From positions 1 through 28,488 of the forward strand of contig DHWR01000276.1 in NCBI GenBank assembly GCA_002413265.1: a DNA stretch of 28,488 nucleotides, in the 5' to 3' direction. The translations under genes were made by a program, and so were the position numbers. The notes below the pieces were generated by a model. It ran no database searches. It was not told where the DNA came from and saw only the letters and a program-made list of their open reading frames with translations. Below, piece by piece: positions 14,027-22,274 of this stretch (position 1 is the stretch's first letter; the number at the start of each line of letters is the position of its first letter). The stretch is from Chloroflexi bacterium UBA5177 (GTDB lineage Bacteria > Chloroflexota > UBA5177).

Positions 14027-14842
14027 TCAGCTTGCGACCCGAACTAAGTGCTCAACATGCGCGTCTTCCTCCGGTGTCCAGTCACTTTCCCGGAGCGTAA
14101 TCCGCTGGTCGGCTTCCAACTCTCGGCTGAACGCATGCATGAGCTGCTCCTCTTTCGGGGCCACAGGCAGGATTTCGTCCAGGCCTGCAGCCACGTTCGC
14201 CAGTGCATCTGAGAGCCCCCCGGTCGGCTCCGGCGCTATGAGCTGCGCCAGTTGCTCTCTGGCGAAATGCAGGTGAATGCCACTTTGCAGAAGTAGCCCA
14301 GTCCTCCTGCGCACCTGCGCCAGGCCAACCACTTTCCTCCGTTTTACAACTACTTCGAACGGCGAGAGAGTGCCGAAGCAAGCCGCTCTCAGAGCCGCAA
14401 CTAGATCGCCCGGTAGCTTGCTGCTTTGGCGGCTTTCCTCCACGTCGACAAGGCGAGCCCTCACGCCCAGGGACCGGAGCGTGTTCATCCAAACCTCACC
14501 GAGCCAGCGGTAGTTTTTCACCACATCCGTCCCGACCAGCCTGTGTTGAGCAGGCAGTGACACATCCAGTCCGACGATGCCGGGATCGGCAAAGACCGCT
14601 GTGCCGCCCGAAGCGCGCCGTACCAGCGACACCCCGAGCTCCGCGCATCGCCTTTTGGTGTCGGCAGTCAAGGGCTGACCGGCTCCCAGAATAAGCGTGG
14701 GCGTTTCGGTAGCGTGCCACCACACGGTGGGAATCTTCGCCAATCGCACAAGTGCATCGCTTCTTGCGTTGTGCTCTGCACTCGTCCCACGGTCGAAGGG
14801 GAGAAGGCGCCAAGTCTCGGTAGCTTCAGTGTCGTCCATCAC
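14027..14842 (-). CDS. Lipoate-protein ligase / octanoyltransferase family protein (LplA or LipM-like)
   Basis: This 271-residue protein has the BPL/LplA/LipB fold signature R-R-A-S-G-G-T-A-V-F (residues 75-84), and further on C-F-G-T-L-S-P-F-E-V-V-V followed by R-K-V-V-G-L-A-Q, giving Cys155 and Lys170. The Lys in K-x-x-G-x-A is the lipoyl-AMP-contacting lysine of the whole family; a Cys preceding a P-x-x-E-V stretch is where LipM octanoyltransferases carry their catalytic Cys. It therefore could attach lipoate from ATP or transfer octanoate from ACP to lipoyl domains. No gcvH or 2-oxoacid dehydrogenase gene is in the window. It follows the PfkB-like gene after 25 bases on the same strand and is convergent with folP. 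ATG 14839 is an alternative start. Confidence 0.8.
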   Translation of the reverse strand: MMDDTEATETWRLLPFDRGTSAEHNARSDALVRLAKIPTVWWHATETPTLILGAGQPLTADTKRRCAELGVSLVRRASGGTAVFADPGIVGLDVSLPAQHRLVGTDVVKNYRWLGEVWMNTLRSLGVRARLVDVEESRQSSKLPGDLVAALRAACFGTLSPFEVVVKRRKVVGLAQVRRRTGLLLQSGIHLHFAREQLAQLIAPEPTGGLSDALANVAAGLDEILPVAPKEEQLMHAFSRELEADQRITLRESDWTPEEDAHVEHLVRVAS

Positions 14843-14867
14843 GGCATTATGCGGGCGGAGCTGGTGC

Positions 14868-15584
14868 CTAGGGCGTGCCGAGACTTTGCCGCTCCAATAG
14901 AAACACCTCGGTAAAGCGAGCGGCTACGACAGCAGCTTTTTCGGCAGGCTCCCCGCGAACCATCTCGTAGGTCATGCTAGCGAGAAAAATATCGCCAGCA
15001 CCGATGGTGTGAACGCCGTCCACCCGGTTCACGTCGATCTGGACCTCCTCCCTGCCCCGCACCAAGCGCGCCCCGCGCGCTCCCCCGGTGGCAAGAACCG
15101 TGGTCTCGGCAAGCGCTTGACAAGACTTCTCATCGAGCAGCCCAAGCTCGTCCTCGGAGGCCTTCACGAGATCAGCGCGTCGAAGCAGAGCAGCCAGGTC
15201 ATAGGGGCCCGTGGCGTGATCGGTTCTTACTCCCGGCTCGCGGACAAAGCCCTGAATGTCGATTACCAGCAAACCCTCTATTGGTGGCACCGTTTTCGGA
15301 TCGATTTCTCTCATGATCGGCGACAAAACCACGGCAGATCCGGTCAGTGAACGAGGGAGCTCAATTGGCGCGAGCGCCGGAATGATATATGCCTCGCCCG
15401 TCTTCGTGGGTACAACCTCCACTTCAGCGCCCTGGTTGGTGAGAATCTGAAATGGCGCGGAAAGGCGTTCCAAGGCCAGCGCCAGATAGTGAGCCGGCCC
15501 GCCCAGCAAGATCTTTTCTGGTTCTGTCGACGTACCTGGGATGCGGTCGTGGGTCGCTGTCGACACTATGAGGATCGGCTCCAC
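14868..15584 (-). CDS. Compact PfkB-family carbohydrate kinase
   Basis: This 238-residue protein is shorter than typical ribokinases (~300). It keeps the N-terminal G-G-P-A-H-Y-L-A-L-A-L signature, V-I-D-I-Q-G-F, K-A-S-E-D-E-L, the A-T-G-G-A-R-G region, and the C-terminal catalytic motif H-T-I-G-A-G-D-I-F with the base D198. It should phosphorylate a sugar or nucleoside with ATP; the substrate cannot be read. The region between residues ~50 and ~100, which contributes the lid in larger members, looks reduced. The start is GTG 15584 (reads M-E-P-I-L-I-V-S). It leads a two-gene minus-strand unit with the lipoate ligase-like gene and is divergent from the small gene at 15688. Confidence 0.78.
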   Translation of the reverse strand: MEPILIVSTATHDRIPGTSTEPEKILLGGPAHYLALALERLSAPFQILTNQGAEVEVVPTKTGEAYIIPALAPIELPRSLTGSAVVLSPIMREIDPKTVPPIEGLLVIDIQGFVREPGVRTDHATGPYDLAALLRRADLVKASEDELGLLDEKSCQALAETTVLATGGARGARLVRGREEVQIDVNRVDGVHTIGAGDIFLASMTYEMVRGEPAEKAAVVAARFTEVFLLERQSLGTP

Positions 15585-15606
15585 TGTCTACACCTTTACG
15601 GGTTCT

Positions 15607-15635
15607 TTGACGTGTAGTCGCGACCATGCTAGTCT
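15607..15635 (+). promoter_or_regulatory. Candidate promoter for the small protein-Nudix-trpS run
   Basis: TTGACG (15607-15612), a 17-base spacer and TAGTCT (15630-15635) give a good -35 and a moderate -10, 53 bases before the GTG of the 62-residue gene. It lies in the divergent gap with the PfkB-like gene. Confidence 0.45.
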
Positions 15636-15687
15636 CACATCCGAAGCGGCGAAAGCCCTCACCTTATCAAGCTCTGGAGGCACGAGC

Positions 15688-15876
15688 GTGCACTGCTATC
15701 GGGTACCGGTTCGTAACGAGCATACTGGCGAAGTCAGGATCGTCGAGGTGCTATCGGGCTACGAGGTTGATGCCCAGCTGGCGGCCCTGGAGCAGCTCTT
15801 CAAGACAGAGGGCTGGAGAAAAGCCGTGGCGCTTCGCGCCGAGGCAAGTTACCAGGAAGGTGAGGCGACTGGTTAG
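15688..15876 (+). CDS. Small protein of unknown function (62 residues)
   Basis: GTG 15688 is preceded by GGAGGC at a spacing of about 6 bases, a strong reason to place the start here rather than at upstream codons of the same open frame. The product starts M-H-C-Y-R-V-P-V-R-N and has two strands (V-R-I-V-E-V-L) and two helices (A-Q-L-A-A-L-E-Q-L-F, W-R-K-A-V-A-L-R-A-E). There is no membrane segment. It ends 15 bases before the Nudix gene and is probably co-transcribed with it and trpS. I do not recognise the family. Confidence 0.6.
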   Translation: MHCYRVPVRNEHTGEVRIVEVLSGYEVDAQLAALEQLFKTEGWRKAVALRAEASYQEGEATG

Positions 15877-15891
15877 TCGCTCTGGTCCACC

Positions 15892-16344
15892 TTGACCTCT
15901 CGCCGCTCCCGGATCGCCCAAGCTCATTCCGCGGGCGGGGTAGTCTTTCGACAAAGGACGCAGGACTCCGAGTTTCTGGCAATTCGCCCCAAAGGTCAGA
16001 ATCGCTGGCAGCTGCCAAAGGGTACCGTGGAGACGGGAGAGGCGGTGGCGGACGCGGCGGTACGTGAGGTGCGTGAAGAGGGCGGCGTGCGGGCCGAGAT
16101 CGTAGCTCGACTCACACCCATCACCTATTTCTTTCAGGCGCGCGGAACCAGAATTCACAAGATCGTCGATTTCTTCGCCATGATCTATGTGGATGGAGAT
16201 CCGGAGCAGCACGACCACGAGATAGACGAGGCCCGCTGGTTTTCACAGGACGACGTATTGAACCTGACGTTTGAGTCCGAGCGCTCGCTCGTTGCGGAGG
16301 CTCGACGCATGCTTTCGGACGGTGCCGGTCCCCACCAGACTTAG
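15892..16344 (+). CDS. Nudix hydrolase
   Basis: This 150-residue protein has a textbook Nudix box from G44 to V66: G-x5-E50-x7-R58-E59-V-x-E62-E63-x-G65-V66. It should hydrolyse a nucleoside diphosphate linked to another moiety, using Mg2+ bound by the E-E pair. The preceding L-P-K-G-T-V-E-T-G-E and the A-R-W-F-S sequence after the box resemble the MutT/Ap4A-hydrolase-like group, so diadenosine polyphosphates are possible, but specificity is not determined. The TTG start has no strong ribosome binding site; coupling to the small gene ending 15 bases upstream could compensate. The residues before A-H-S-A-G-G-V-V are basic and may not all be translated. Confidence 0.87.
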   Translation: MTSRRSRIAQAHSAGGVVFRQRTQDSEFLAIRPKGQNRWQLPKGTVETGEAVADAAVREVREEGGVRAEIVARLTPITYFFQARGTRIHKIVDFFAMIYVDGDPEQHDHEIDEARWFSQDDVLNLTFESERSLVAEARRMLSDGAGPHQT

Positions 16345-16383
16345 GAGCATTCCTCACATACCATTTGTCAGGGAGTTCAGTAC

Positions 16384-17382
16384 TTGAGTAGACCGCGAGT
16401 TTTCTCGGGCGTCGCGCCGAGCGGCAGTTTGACACTGGGGAATTACGTCGGCGCCATTCGCAATTGGGTGCGCGATCAAGAGCGCTACGACAATATTTTC
16501 TGTGTCGTCGACCTTCACGCTCTCACCGTGCCCCAAGATCCGCAGGAGCTCAGACGGCAAACCTGGCGAGTCGCGGCCATCTTGCTGGCCTCCGGCATCG
16601 ATCCTGAGAAATCGATGCTGTTCGTCCAGTCGCATGTCACCGAGCACACAACGCTCAGCTGGCTCCTGAACACGATTACCCCAATTGGCTGGCTCAACAG
16701 GATGACGCAGTTCAAGGCCAAAGCCGGAGCGCAGCGCTCCACGGTTGGCGCCGGCCTGCTGAACTACCCGGTCTTGATGGCCGCCGACATCCTGGCTTAC
16801 TCGGCCGACTGCGTTCCGGTCGGTGAGGATCAGAAGCAGCACGTGGAGCTCACGCGAGACATCGCAGAACGCTTCAATGGACTGTATGGTCCTACTTTCG
16901 TGATTCCTGAGCCACTCATCCCTAAGGTCGGAGCTCGAGTCATGCGGCTCGACGATCCGTCTAAAAAAATGTCAAAGAGTGAGCCTGGAGGAGCCATCCA
17001 AATGCTCGATGCTCCCGACGTCATCCGGAAGAAGCTCTCGCGTGCGGTAACCGACTCGCTCGGTGTGGTTCGGTTTGTTCCGGAGCAGTCAGGACTCTTC
17101 AATCTCCTCTCGATCATGCAGGCTCTTTCGGGTGGGGGCACCCAAGAGATCGAAAATAGGTACGAGGGCAAAGGATACAAAGCCGTAAAAGAAGACGTGG
17201 CGGAACTGGTAATCGAAGCCCTGGCACCACTGCAGGCTCGGTTCGCCGAGTACGAACAATATCCCGACACGGTCGATAAGATCCTCGTCCACGGAGCGAC
17301 GTCAGCTCGGGCGATTTCAGGCCCCATGGTCAAAATCGTGGAAGAGAAAATGGGCCTGCGACCGCCCTTGAATCGATCCTGA
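16384..17382 (+). CDS. trpS: Tryptophan-tRNA ligase
   Basis: This 332-residue class I aminoacyl-tRNA synthetase charges tRNA-Trp. The HIGH-equivalent is T-L-G-N at residues 17-20 in S-G-S-L-T-L-G-N-Y-V-G-A, and the KMSKS loop is exact (K195-M-S-K-S199, followed by E-P-G-G). Length and the D-Q-K-Q-H-V-E motif match bacterial TrpRS. The TTG start has GGGAG about 8 bases upstream. It follows the Nudix gene after 39 bases and precedes dnaX by 81 bases, with a new candidate promoter in between. Confidence 0.96.
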   Translation: MSRPRVFSGVAPSGSLTLGNYVGAIRNWVRDQERYDNIFCVVDLHALTVPQDPQELRRQTWRVAAILLASGIDPEKSMLFVQSHVTEHTTLSWLLNTITPIGWLNRMTQFKAKAGAQRSTVGAGLLNYPVLMAADILAYSADCVPVGEDQKQHVELTRDIAERFNGLYGPTFVIPEPLIPKVGARVMRLDDPSKKMSKSEPGGAIQMLDAPDVIRKKLSRAVTDSLGVVRFVPEQSGLFNLLSIMQALSGGGTQEIENRYEGKGYKAVKEDVAELVIEALAPLQARFAEYEQYPDTVDKILVHGATSARAISGPMVKIVEEKMGLRPPLNRS

Positions 17383-17400
17383 GCTCGCTCATCACGACGG

Positions 17401-17406
17401 TATAAT
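17401..17406 (+). promoter_or_regulatory. Consensus -10 hexamer upstream of dnaX
   Basis: A perfect TATAAT lies in the trpS-dnaX gap, 58 bases before the dnaX start. No good -35 is found at 16-18 bases (CCTGAG), so strength is uncertain. It could start the dnaX-to-trmD transcript. I found no SRP RNA gene here, although one sits next to dnaX in some Firmicutes. Confidence 0.4.
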
Positions 17407-17463
17407 GGCTGTCTGTCCCGGCCTTCCCTGCTGACAGCTCAACACCGTCCCAAAGGTGCTTCC

Positions 17464-19134
17464 TTGGCTTCCCTTTACCGCAAATGGCGATCACGATCTT
17501 TTGAAGACCTGGTGGGACAAACACACGTTGTACGGACGTTGAGGAACGCCGTACGGCAGAACCGCGTGGCCCACGCGTATCTCTTCACCGGCCCTCGGGG
17601 TACTGGTAAGACCAGCACAGCTCGCATCCTGGCAAAGGCCCTTAACTGCACCGCGCCGAACGATGGAAATCCGTGCGATCGTTGCGAGAACTGCGTGGCA
17701 GCCAATGAAGGGCGTGCCCTGGACGTCATAGAGATCGATGCGGCCTCAAACACCAGCGTGGAGAACGTGCGCGACCTCCGCGAGAGAGTTGGGTACGCAG
17801 CGAGCGAGGGCAGGTACAAGGTATACATCATCGACGAGGTGCACCGGCTTTCCGGTGCCGCGTTCGACGCGTTCCTGAAAACCCTGGAAGAGCCGCCGCC
17901 CCACGTCATCTTTGTGTTCGCGAGTACCGAGCCCCATAAGGTGCCGGGAACGATCATGTCTCGTTGCCAGCGCTTCGACTTTAAGCGCTTGTCGCTTCAA
18001 GAGACGACGACCCATCTACATCATGTGGCTACAGAAGAACGCATTGAGATTTCGAATGAGGCTCTGACGCTGTTGGGTCGCAGCGCTGCCGGCAGCATGC
18101 GCGACGCGATTGCTCTTCTCGATCAGGTCGCCTCGTACGCTACGGGTGCCATCGGTGGCGCTGATGTTCGCGCCGCGCTGGGGCTCGCGGATCCAATGCT
18201 GGTAGCCAGGTTGGCGGACCACCTGCTGTCAAACCAAGTCGGTTTGGGCCTGCAAGAGTGCGCAGGATTTGTGGGCGCGGGCGGTGACCCATCTCAACTC
18301 ATCACGGAAATGGTCAATTACTGGAGAGCCGTGCTGACTTCCGTGACCGGCGCCGGCTCCATCGAGGATCTGGTAGATCCGGCACTGGTCGAGAACATCG
18401 AACATGCTCGGGAAAATGTAACTGAGCAACAAGCTGTCTCCGTGCTGGAAGCGATAACTGGCGTAGAGCTGAGCTCGAAGTATGATCTGCCGCCTCAGCT
18501 CCCATTGGAGCTTGGATATGTTCGTGCCTCGCTTGCTCTACGCAGTGACAAGGATCACAACGGAGGCTCGGGTTCAGGTCCCAGAGCAACCGTCGCCACG
18601 GCTCCGCGTGGCCAAGCTGATCAGGCGGCAGTTCCTGAGGTGCAGGAGCGGGTGGCCGAGTATCGGCCGCAGGGTGTCGCCGACACGTCGGCAAGGCCCG
18701 CTAACAGCGCGTCTCCAGGCGCTGCCGAGATGCTCTCCGAAACCGTCGCGAGGGCGCCGTCTACCTCCGAAAACGATCGCACTGTCCTGCTGCAGAATCT
18801 TGTTGCGGCGATGAGACCAAAGAGCGCTTCCCTGCAAGCCGTGCTCCGCTCCGGCTTTCTGTTATCCGTAGAAGACGGAGAGGTCACCATAGGCTTTCAG
18901 TTCCCGTTCCACGCCAATGTTTGGACCGACGTGGGGAAGAGGCGGCTTCTCGAGGAGTGTGTGGCGGAAGTAATGGGTTCCACATATCGTGTGCAGTGCA
19001 TCAGAACCACCAAGGATGAGGCGAAGGCTGCCCTTGGAGCTTCCGTGCTGCCGGAAGACGACGGCTTCATTGAAGAAGCGGCTGAGCGGCTTCGTCAATG
19101 GCACGCGCGACAGCTTGGCAACGGCTCTTCTTGA
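17464..19134 (+). CDS. dnaX: DNA polymerase III subunit gamma/tau
   Basis: This 556-residue clamp-loader ATPase loads the sliding clamp and, through tau, couples polymerase and helicase. It has Walker A G-P-R-G-T-G-K-T (residues 43-50), four zinc-binding cysteines (C62, C71, C74, C77), Walker B with D124-E125, L-E-E-P-P-P-H-V, and sensor 1 F-A-S-T-E-P-H-K. Residues ~360-435 form a low-complexity linker rich in Gly, Ala and Ser, followed by a C-terminal domain as in tau. The TTG start has AAAGGTG about 5 bases upstream. No A- or T-run typical of programmed gamma/tau frameshifting is evident. Confidence 0.96.
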   Translation: MASLYRKWRSRSFEDLVGQTHVVRTLRNAVRQNRVAHAYLFTGPRGTGKTSTARILAKALNCTAPNDGNPCDRCENCVAANEGRALDVIEIDAASNTSVENVRDLRERVGYAASEGRYKVYIIDEVHRLSGAAFDAFLKTLEEPPPHVIFVFASTEPHKVPGTIMSRCQRFDFKRLSLQETTTHLHHVATEERIEISNEALTLLGRSAAGSMRDAIALLDQVASYATGAIGGADVRAALGLADPMLVARLADHLLSNQVGLGLQECAGFVGAGGDPSQLITEMVNYWRAVLTSVTGAGSIEDLVDPALVENIEHARENVTEQQAVSVLEAITGVELSSKYDLPPQLPLELGYVRASLALRSDKDHNGGSGSGPRATVATAPRGQADQAAVPEVQERVAEYRPQGVADTSARPANSASPGAAEMLSETVARAPSTSENDRTVLLQNLVAAMRPKSASLQAVLRSGFLLSVEDGEVTIGFQFPFHANVWTDVGKRRLLEECVAEVMGSTYRVQCIRTTKDEAKAALGASVLPEDDGFIEEAAERLRQWHARQLGNGSS

Positions 19135-19234
19135 TAAAATGCCTGGCAATGGGCGTACTCTCCGCGCGTCACCGGACGATAGGCAGGTGCGCCATCTTTT
19201 GTGAGAGAGAGGCACAGGGAGGCCTATCCACGTC

Positions 19235-19546
19235 ATGAATCCGAAGATGTTGAAACAAATCGAGCAGATGCAGTCCAACATGATGAAGGCGCAAGAAGAG
19301 TTGGGCTCCGAAACTGTCGAGGGCTCCGCAGGCGGTGGTGCCGTTGTCGTCGTGATGAACGGACATCAGCAGGTTCAGAGCCTCACAATCGACCCGGAGT
19401 TCGTCGATCCCGAGGACGTAGAGACGCTCCAAGACGCAATTGTCGCGGCGCTCAATGATGCGCAAAACAAGGCCCAGGAATTGATGCAAACAAAGATGGG
19501 CTCGGCAACCGGCGGGCTTTCTGGACTCGGTCTTCCAGGTCTATGA
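19235..19546 (+). CDS. YbaB/EbfC family nucleoid-associated protein
   Basis: This 103-residue protein is of standard length and pattern: an N-terminal M-N-P-K-M-L-K-Q-I-E-Q-M-Q helix, a strand region with G-G-G-A-V-V-V-V-M-N-G, V-Q-S-L-T-I-D-P-E, and a C-terminal helix ending in a glycine-rich tail. It binds DNA as a dimer and is almost always encoded between dnaX and recR, as here. GGGAGG lies about 14 bases before the ATG. A GATAAAAT at the very end of dnaX could serve as an internal -10. Confidence 0.95.
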   Translation: MNPKMLKQIEQMQSNMMKAQEELGSETVEGSAGGGAVVVVMNGHQQVQSLTIDPEFVDPEDVETLQDAIVAALNDAQNKAQELMQTKMGSATGGLSGLGLPGL

Positions 19547-19597
19547 CTCGCGATTCCAGGTGCGCACGTCTGCTCGGAATGGGCTAGCTGCCGGCTG

Positions 19598-20197
19598 ATG
19601 GCAGTTACCGCGAAGCCCATCACCCGCGTGGTCGACGAACTATCGCGCCTCCCTGGCATTGGTCCCAAGACAGCTCAACGCCTTGCATATCACCTGTTGC
19701 GCTCGCCCAAGGAGCAAACTGAGGCACTCGCGGCGGCGTTGACCGAGCTCAAGGAAAGAGTAGTGCTCTGCGCAGAGTGTTTTAACATCACCGAACGAAG
19801 TCCTTGCGAGCTCTGCGCTGGCCCAGACCGCGACGCATCGCGAATCTGTGTTGTGGAAGAGCCGCTCGACGTGGTAGCTATCGAAAGGACGGGTCAGTAC
19901 AAAGGCAAGTACCATGTACTGCACGGGGCGCTGTCCCCGATCGAGGGCATCGGTCCCGAGGAGCTCAAAGTTCGCGAGCTCCTTCACCGCCTGGGCCCCG
20001 AAACTGTTGAGGAAGTAATTCTTGCCACGAATCCAAACCTGGAGGGAGACGCGACGTCTATGTACCTCACGCGGCTCATCCAGCCACTTGGAATCACCAT
20101 AACCAGACTCGCTCGCGGCCTTCCGGTGGGCGGTGATCTCGAATATGCGGACGAAATAACGTTAGGAAACGCGCTGGCCGGTCGGAGCCGCGTGTAG
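19598..20197 (+). CDS. recR: Recombination protein RecR
   Basis: This 199-residue protein acts with RecO/RecF to load RecA on gapped DNA. It has the helix-hairpin-helix L-P-G-I-G-P-K-T-A-Q-R (residues 18-28), a four-Cys zinc finger (C58, C61, C70, C73) and a Toprim domain starting I-C-V-V-E-E-P, with the Walker-like C-terminal region L-A-R-G-L-P-V-G-G-D-L-E-Y-A-D-E. All are intact. It ends only 9 bases before rpsP, joining the replication-repair cluster to the translation cluster. Confidence 0.97.
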   Translation: MAVTAKPITRVVDELSRLPGIGPKTAQRLAYHLLRSPKEQTEALAAALTELKERVVLCAECFNITERSPCELCAGPDRDASRICVVEEPLDVVAIERTGQYKGKYHVLHGALSPIEGIGPEELKVRELLHRLGPETVEEVILATNPNLEGDATSMYLTRLIQPLGITITRLARGLPVGGDLEYADEITLGNALAGRSRV

Positions 20198-20206
20198 GAG
20201 GAAAGA

Positions 20207-20731
20207 TTGCCAGTTAAGATTCGACTGCGCCGAGTCGGCGCCAAGCACCAGCCTAGCTACCGCATTGTGGTAGCCGATTCGCGTTCCCCGCGAGGTGGCC
20301 GCTATATCGATCAGGTGGGTTTCTATGATCCCTTGAAGAACCCCGCCACCATCACGATAGATCAGGCCAAAGCGATCGACTGGCTGCGACGCGGCGCTCA
20401 GCCAACGGATACGGTCTTGAAGCTGCTCAGCAAATTCAACATCGAGCCATCAGCCGTGAGGCGGGGTGAAACACCTGAGCCTGTCATCAGACCGCAACCA
20501 GCGGCGGAAGAGGCGCCTCCCCCCAAGCCTCGCGCGAAGCGCAGCACGGCCAAGGCAAAGTCGGAGGAGGCGGCGGTCGCTGAAGCTTCGGCACCTGAGG
20601 CAGCCCTGGCCGAAGTTCCCACAATGGACGCGGCCGGAAGCGGGGACGTGGCACCGGCAGCCGGCAGCGGTGAGGCCACGGTCGAGCTCTCGCCCGAGGA
20701 GACGGTCGAAGTCGGGGAGGCGCCGGAGTGA
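20207..20731 (+). CDS. rpsP: 30S ribosomal protein bS16 with long C-terminal extension
   Basis: Residues 1-85 are ordinary bS16 ([33 protein letters not shown]). The remaining ~90 residues are an unusual tail: Pro/Ala/Glu-rich, with a basic patch ([13 protein letters not shown]) and then a strongly acidic end ([11 protein letters not shown]). Most bS16 proteins are 80-95 residues; tails occur in some Actinobacteria. The TTG start has an ideal AGGAGGA 5 bases upstream. Its TGA overlaps the GTG of khpA. Confidence 0.95.
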   Translation: MPVKIRLRRVGAKHQPSYRIVVADSRSPRGGRYIDQVGFYDPLKNPATITIDQAKAIDWLRRGAQPTDTVLKLLSKFNIEPSAVRRGETPEPVIRPQPAAEEAPPPKPRAKRSTAKAKSEEAAVAEASAPEAALAEVPTMDAAGSGDVAPAAGSGEATVELSPEETVEVGEAPE

Positions 20732-20958
20732 CCAAAGAGCTGATCGAATACGTGGCCTCGTCCCTGGTCGACCATCCAGAGGAGATGGAGATCACCGAAA
20801 CCGAGGAGGAAGGCTTGACTGTCTATCGGCTCCACGTGGCAAGTCGCGACATCGGCAAGGTGATCGGCAGACGTGGAAGGGTCGCGAGAGCCATGCGCAC
20901 TCTCCTCAAGGTTTCTGCCATCCAGAACCACAAGCGAGCCATACTCGAAATCGACTGA
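20728..20958 (+). CDS. khpA: KH-domain RNA-binding protein KhpA
   Basis: This 76-residue single KH domain has the RNA-contacting G-x-x-G loop G47-R-R-G50 in [12 protein letters not shown]. KhpA (YlqC) works with KhpB in RNA binding linked to cell division and growth in Gram-positive bacteria. Its place between rpsP and rimM is the conserved one. The GTG start overlaps the rpsP stop by four bases, indicating translational coupling. Confidence 0.94.
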   Translation: MTKELIEYVASSLVDHPEEMEITETEEEGLTVYRLHVASRDIGKVIGRRGRVARAMRTLLKVSAIQNHKRAILEID

Positions 20959-20971
20959 GAACGAGCGTTCC

Positions 20972-21487
20972 GTGGCGAAGGCAAGCGACGACACAATGGT
21001 CATCGGCCGGATCGCGGGCGCCTTCGGAGTGCGGGGCGAGATCAAGGTCGAGCTTCTGACCGACTTTCCCGATCGCTTTGACCATCTTCAGGAGGTGTTG
21101 ATCGGGCGAGAGCGAGCGAAGGTGCGCGTCGAGGGCGTAAGGCCCCACAAGGGTCGGGTCTTGCTCAAGCTCGAGGGCGTGGACGCTCCCGAAGACGTTG
21201 ACGCTCTGCGTGGCAAGGACCTCGCAGTTCCGCGCACGGAAGCGGTTTCGCTTCCAGAGGGACATTACTATCTCGACGACGTCGTGGGGTGCGAAGTCGT
21301 AACTGAGCAAGGACTCTCAATCGGAAACGTGACGGACGTTATCCGAACGGGGAGCAACGACGTTTTTGTAGTCGGGACCGGAACGTCGGCGCCGCTCATA
21401 CCGGTGATCGCCGATGCTATCGAAGAGCTAGACGTGTCGGGACGGCGAGTCGTAGTGCGGAATTGGGTGCTCGAAGCCGAGGAATGA
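20972..21487 (+). CDS. rimM: 16S rRNA processing protein RimM
   Basis: This assists maturation of the 30S head. From GTG 20972 the protein has 171 residues: the RimM N-domain ([16 protein letters not shown]) and the PRC-barrel C-domain ([11 protein letters not shown]). ATG 20996 is an equally possible start, giving 163 residues. Longer readings enter khpA in another frame and are rejected. Its stop overlaps the ATG of trmD (ATGA). Confidence 0.93.
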   Translation: MAKASDDTMVIGRIAGAFGVRGEIKVELLTDFPDRFDHLQEVLIGRERAKVRVEGVRPHKGRVLLKLEGVDAPEDVDALRGKDLAVPRTEAVSLPEGHYYLDDVVGCEVVTEQGLSIGNVTDVIRTGSNDVFVVGTGTSAPLIPVIADAIEELDVSGRRVVVRNWVLEAEE

Positions 21488-22194
21488 GCGCGTCTCTCCG
21501 CGTACACATTGTCACCCTCTTTCCCTCGATGTTCGACAGCTGGCTCGCACAGGGCTTGGTTTCGCGCGCGGTCGAGGCTGGCGCCGTAGATGTACGCATT
21601 GTTGATCTCCGGCCGTTCGGTGTGGGCGTTCACCACGTGACCGACGACTATCCGTTCGGCGGCGGTTCGGGAATGGTCATGAAGCCCGAACCTCTGTTCG
21701 ACGCGGTCGAAGCCATCGATCGCGTGCCGGACGTCCCGGTTGTACTGCTTTCTCCCAGGGGCCGCTTGCTGACACAGTCCGTAGTACGGGACATGGCAGC
21801 GCAACGAGAGCTAATCCTGGTCGCCGGCCACTACGAAGGAGTCGATGAGCGAGTCCGCGAGCACCTTGTCTCCGACGAAATCTCGGTTGGGGACTATGTG
21901 CTGTCTTGCGGCGAGCTGCCCGCCATGGTTCTGACGGATGCCGTGTCCAGGCTGCAGCCCGGGGTCCTTTCGGACGAAGCGACCGTCGAGGAGTCATTTA
22001 CTGCTGGACTGTTGGAGTACCCGCAGTACACTCGTCCTTCCAGCTTTCGCGGGTGGGATGTGCCCGAGGTGCTGCTTTCGGGCCATCACGCCGCAATCGC
22101 CGCTTGGCGGAGGGCCCAGGCTCTTCAGCTGACCGCGGACACACGTCCCGACATGCTCGCCGATGACCAGACATCGCGCGACGCGACTAGATAG
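21484..22194 (+). CDS. trmD: tRNA (guanine-37-N1)-methyltransferase
   Basis: This 236-residue SPOUT enzyme uses SAM to methylate G37 next to the anticodon and so prevents frameshifting. Motifs: [34 protein letters not shown], the trefoil-knot [13 protein letters not shown], and L-E-Y-P-Q-Y-T-R-P with F-R-G. All catalytic elements look intact. I start at ATG 21484, which overlaps the rimM stop, rather than the GTG seven codons earlier. The usual next gene, rplS (bL19), is absent; a MerR-like gene follows after 80 bases. Confidence 0.96.
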   Translation: MSASLRVHIVTLFPSMFDSWLAQGLVSRAVEAGAVDVRIVDLRPFGVGVHHVTDDYPFGGGSGMVMKPEPLFDAVEAIDRVPDVPVVLLSPRGRLLTQSVVRDMAAQRELILVAGHYEGVDERVREHLVSDEISVGDYVLSCGELPAMVLTDAVSRLQPGVLSDEATVEESFTAGLLEYPQYTRPSSFRGWDVPEVLLSGHHAAIAAWRRAQALQLTADTRPDMLADDQTSRDATR

Positions 22195-22274
22195 ACAGAA
22201 CCACGCCTCAGTAGTACGATGTTTTCGTCTGAGGAGATTCTCGGTACGTTCGGAACAGAAGCAGGCGAAGCCGC

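Noticed and set aside
17464..19134. Programmed frameshift in dnaX producing a short gamma form
   Set aside because: I found no A-run or T-run slippery site with a following stop in the linker region.
19135..19234. Possible SRP (4.5S) RNA next to dnaX
   Set aside because: Neither this gap nor 17383-17463 contains the conserved SRP apical-loop sequence or a plausible long hairpin.
20466..21059. A 197-residue Arg/Ser-rich plus-strand frame
   Set aside because: It is an out-of-frame reading of the bS16 tail, khpA and the start of rimM.
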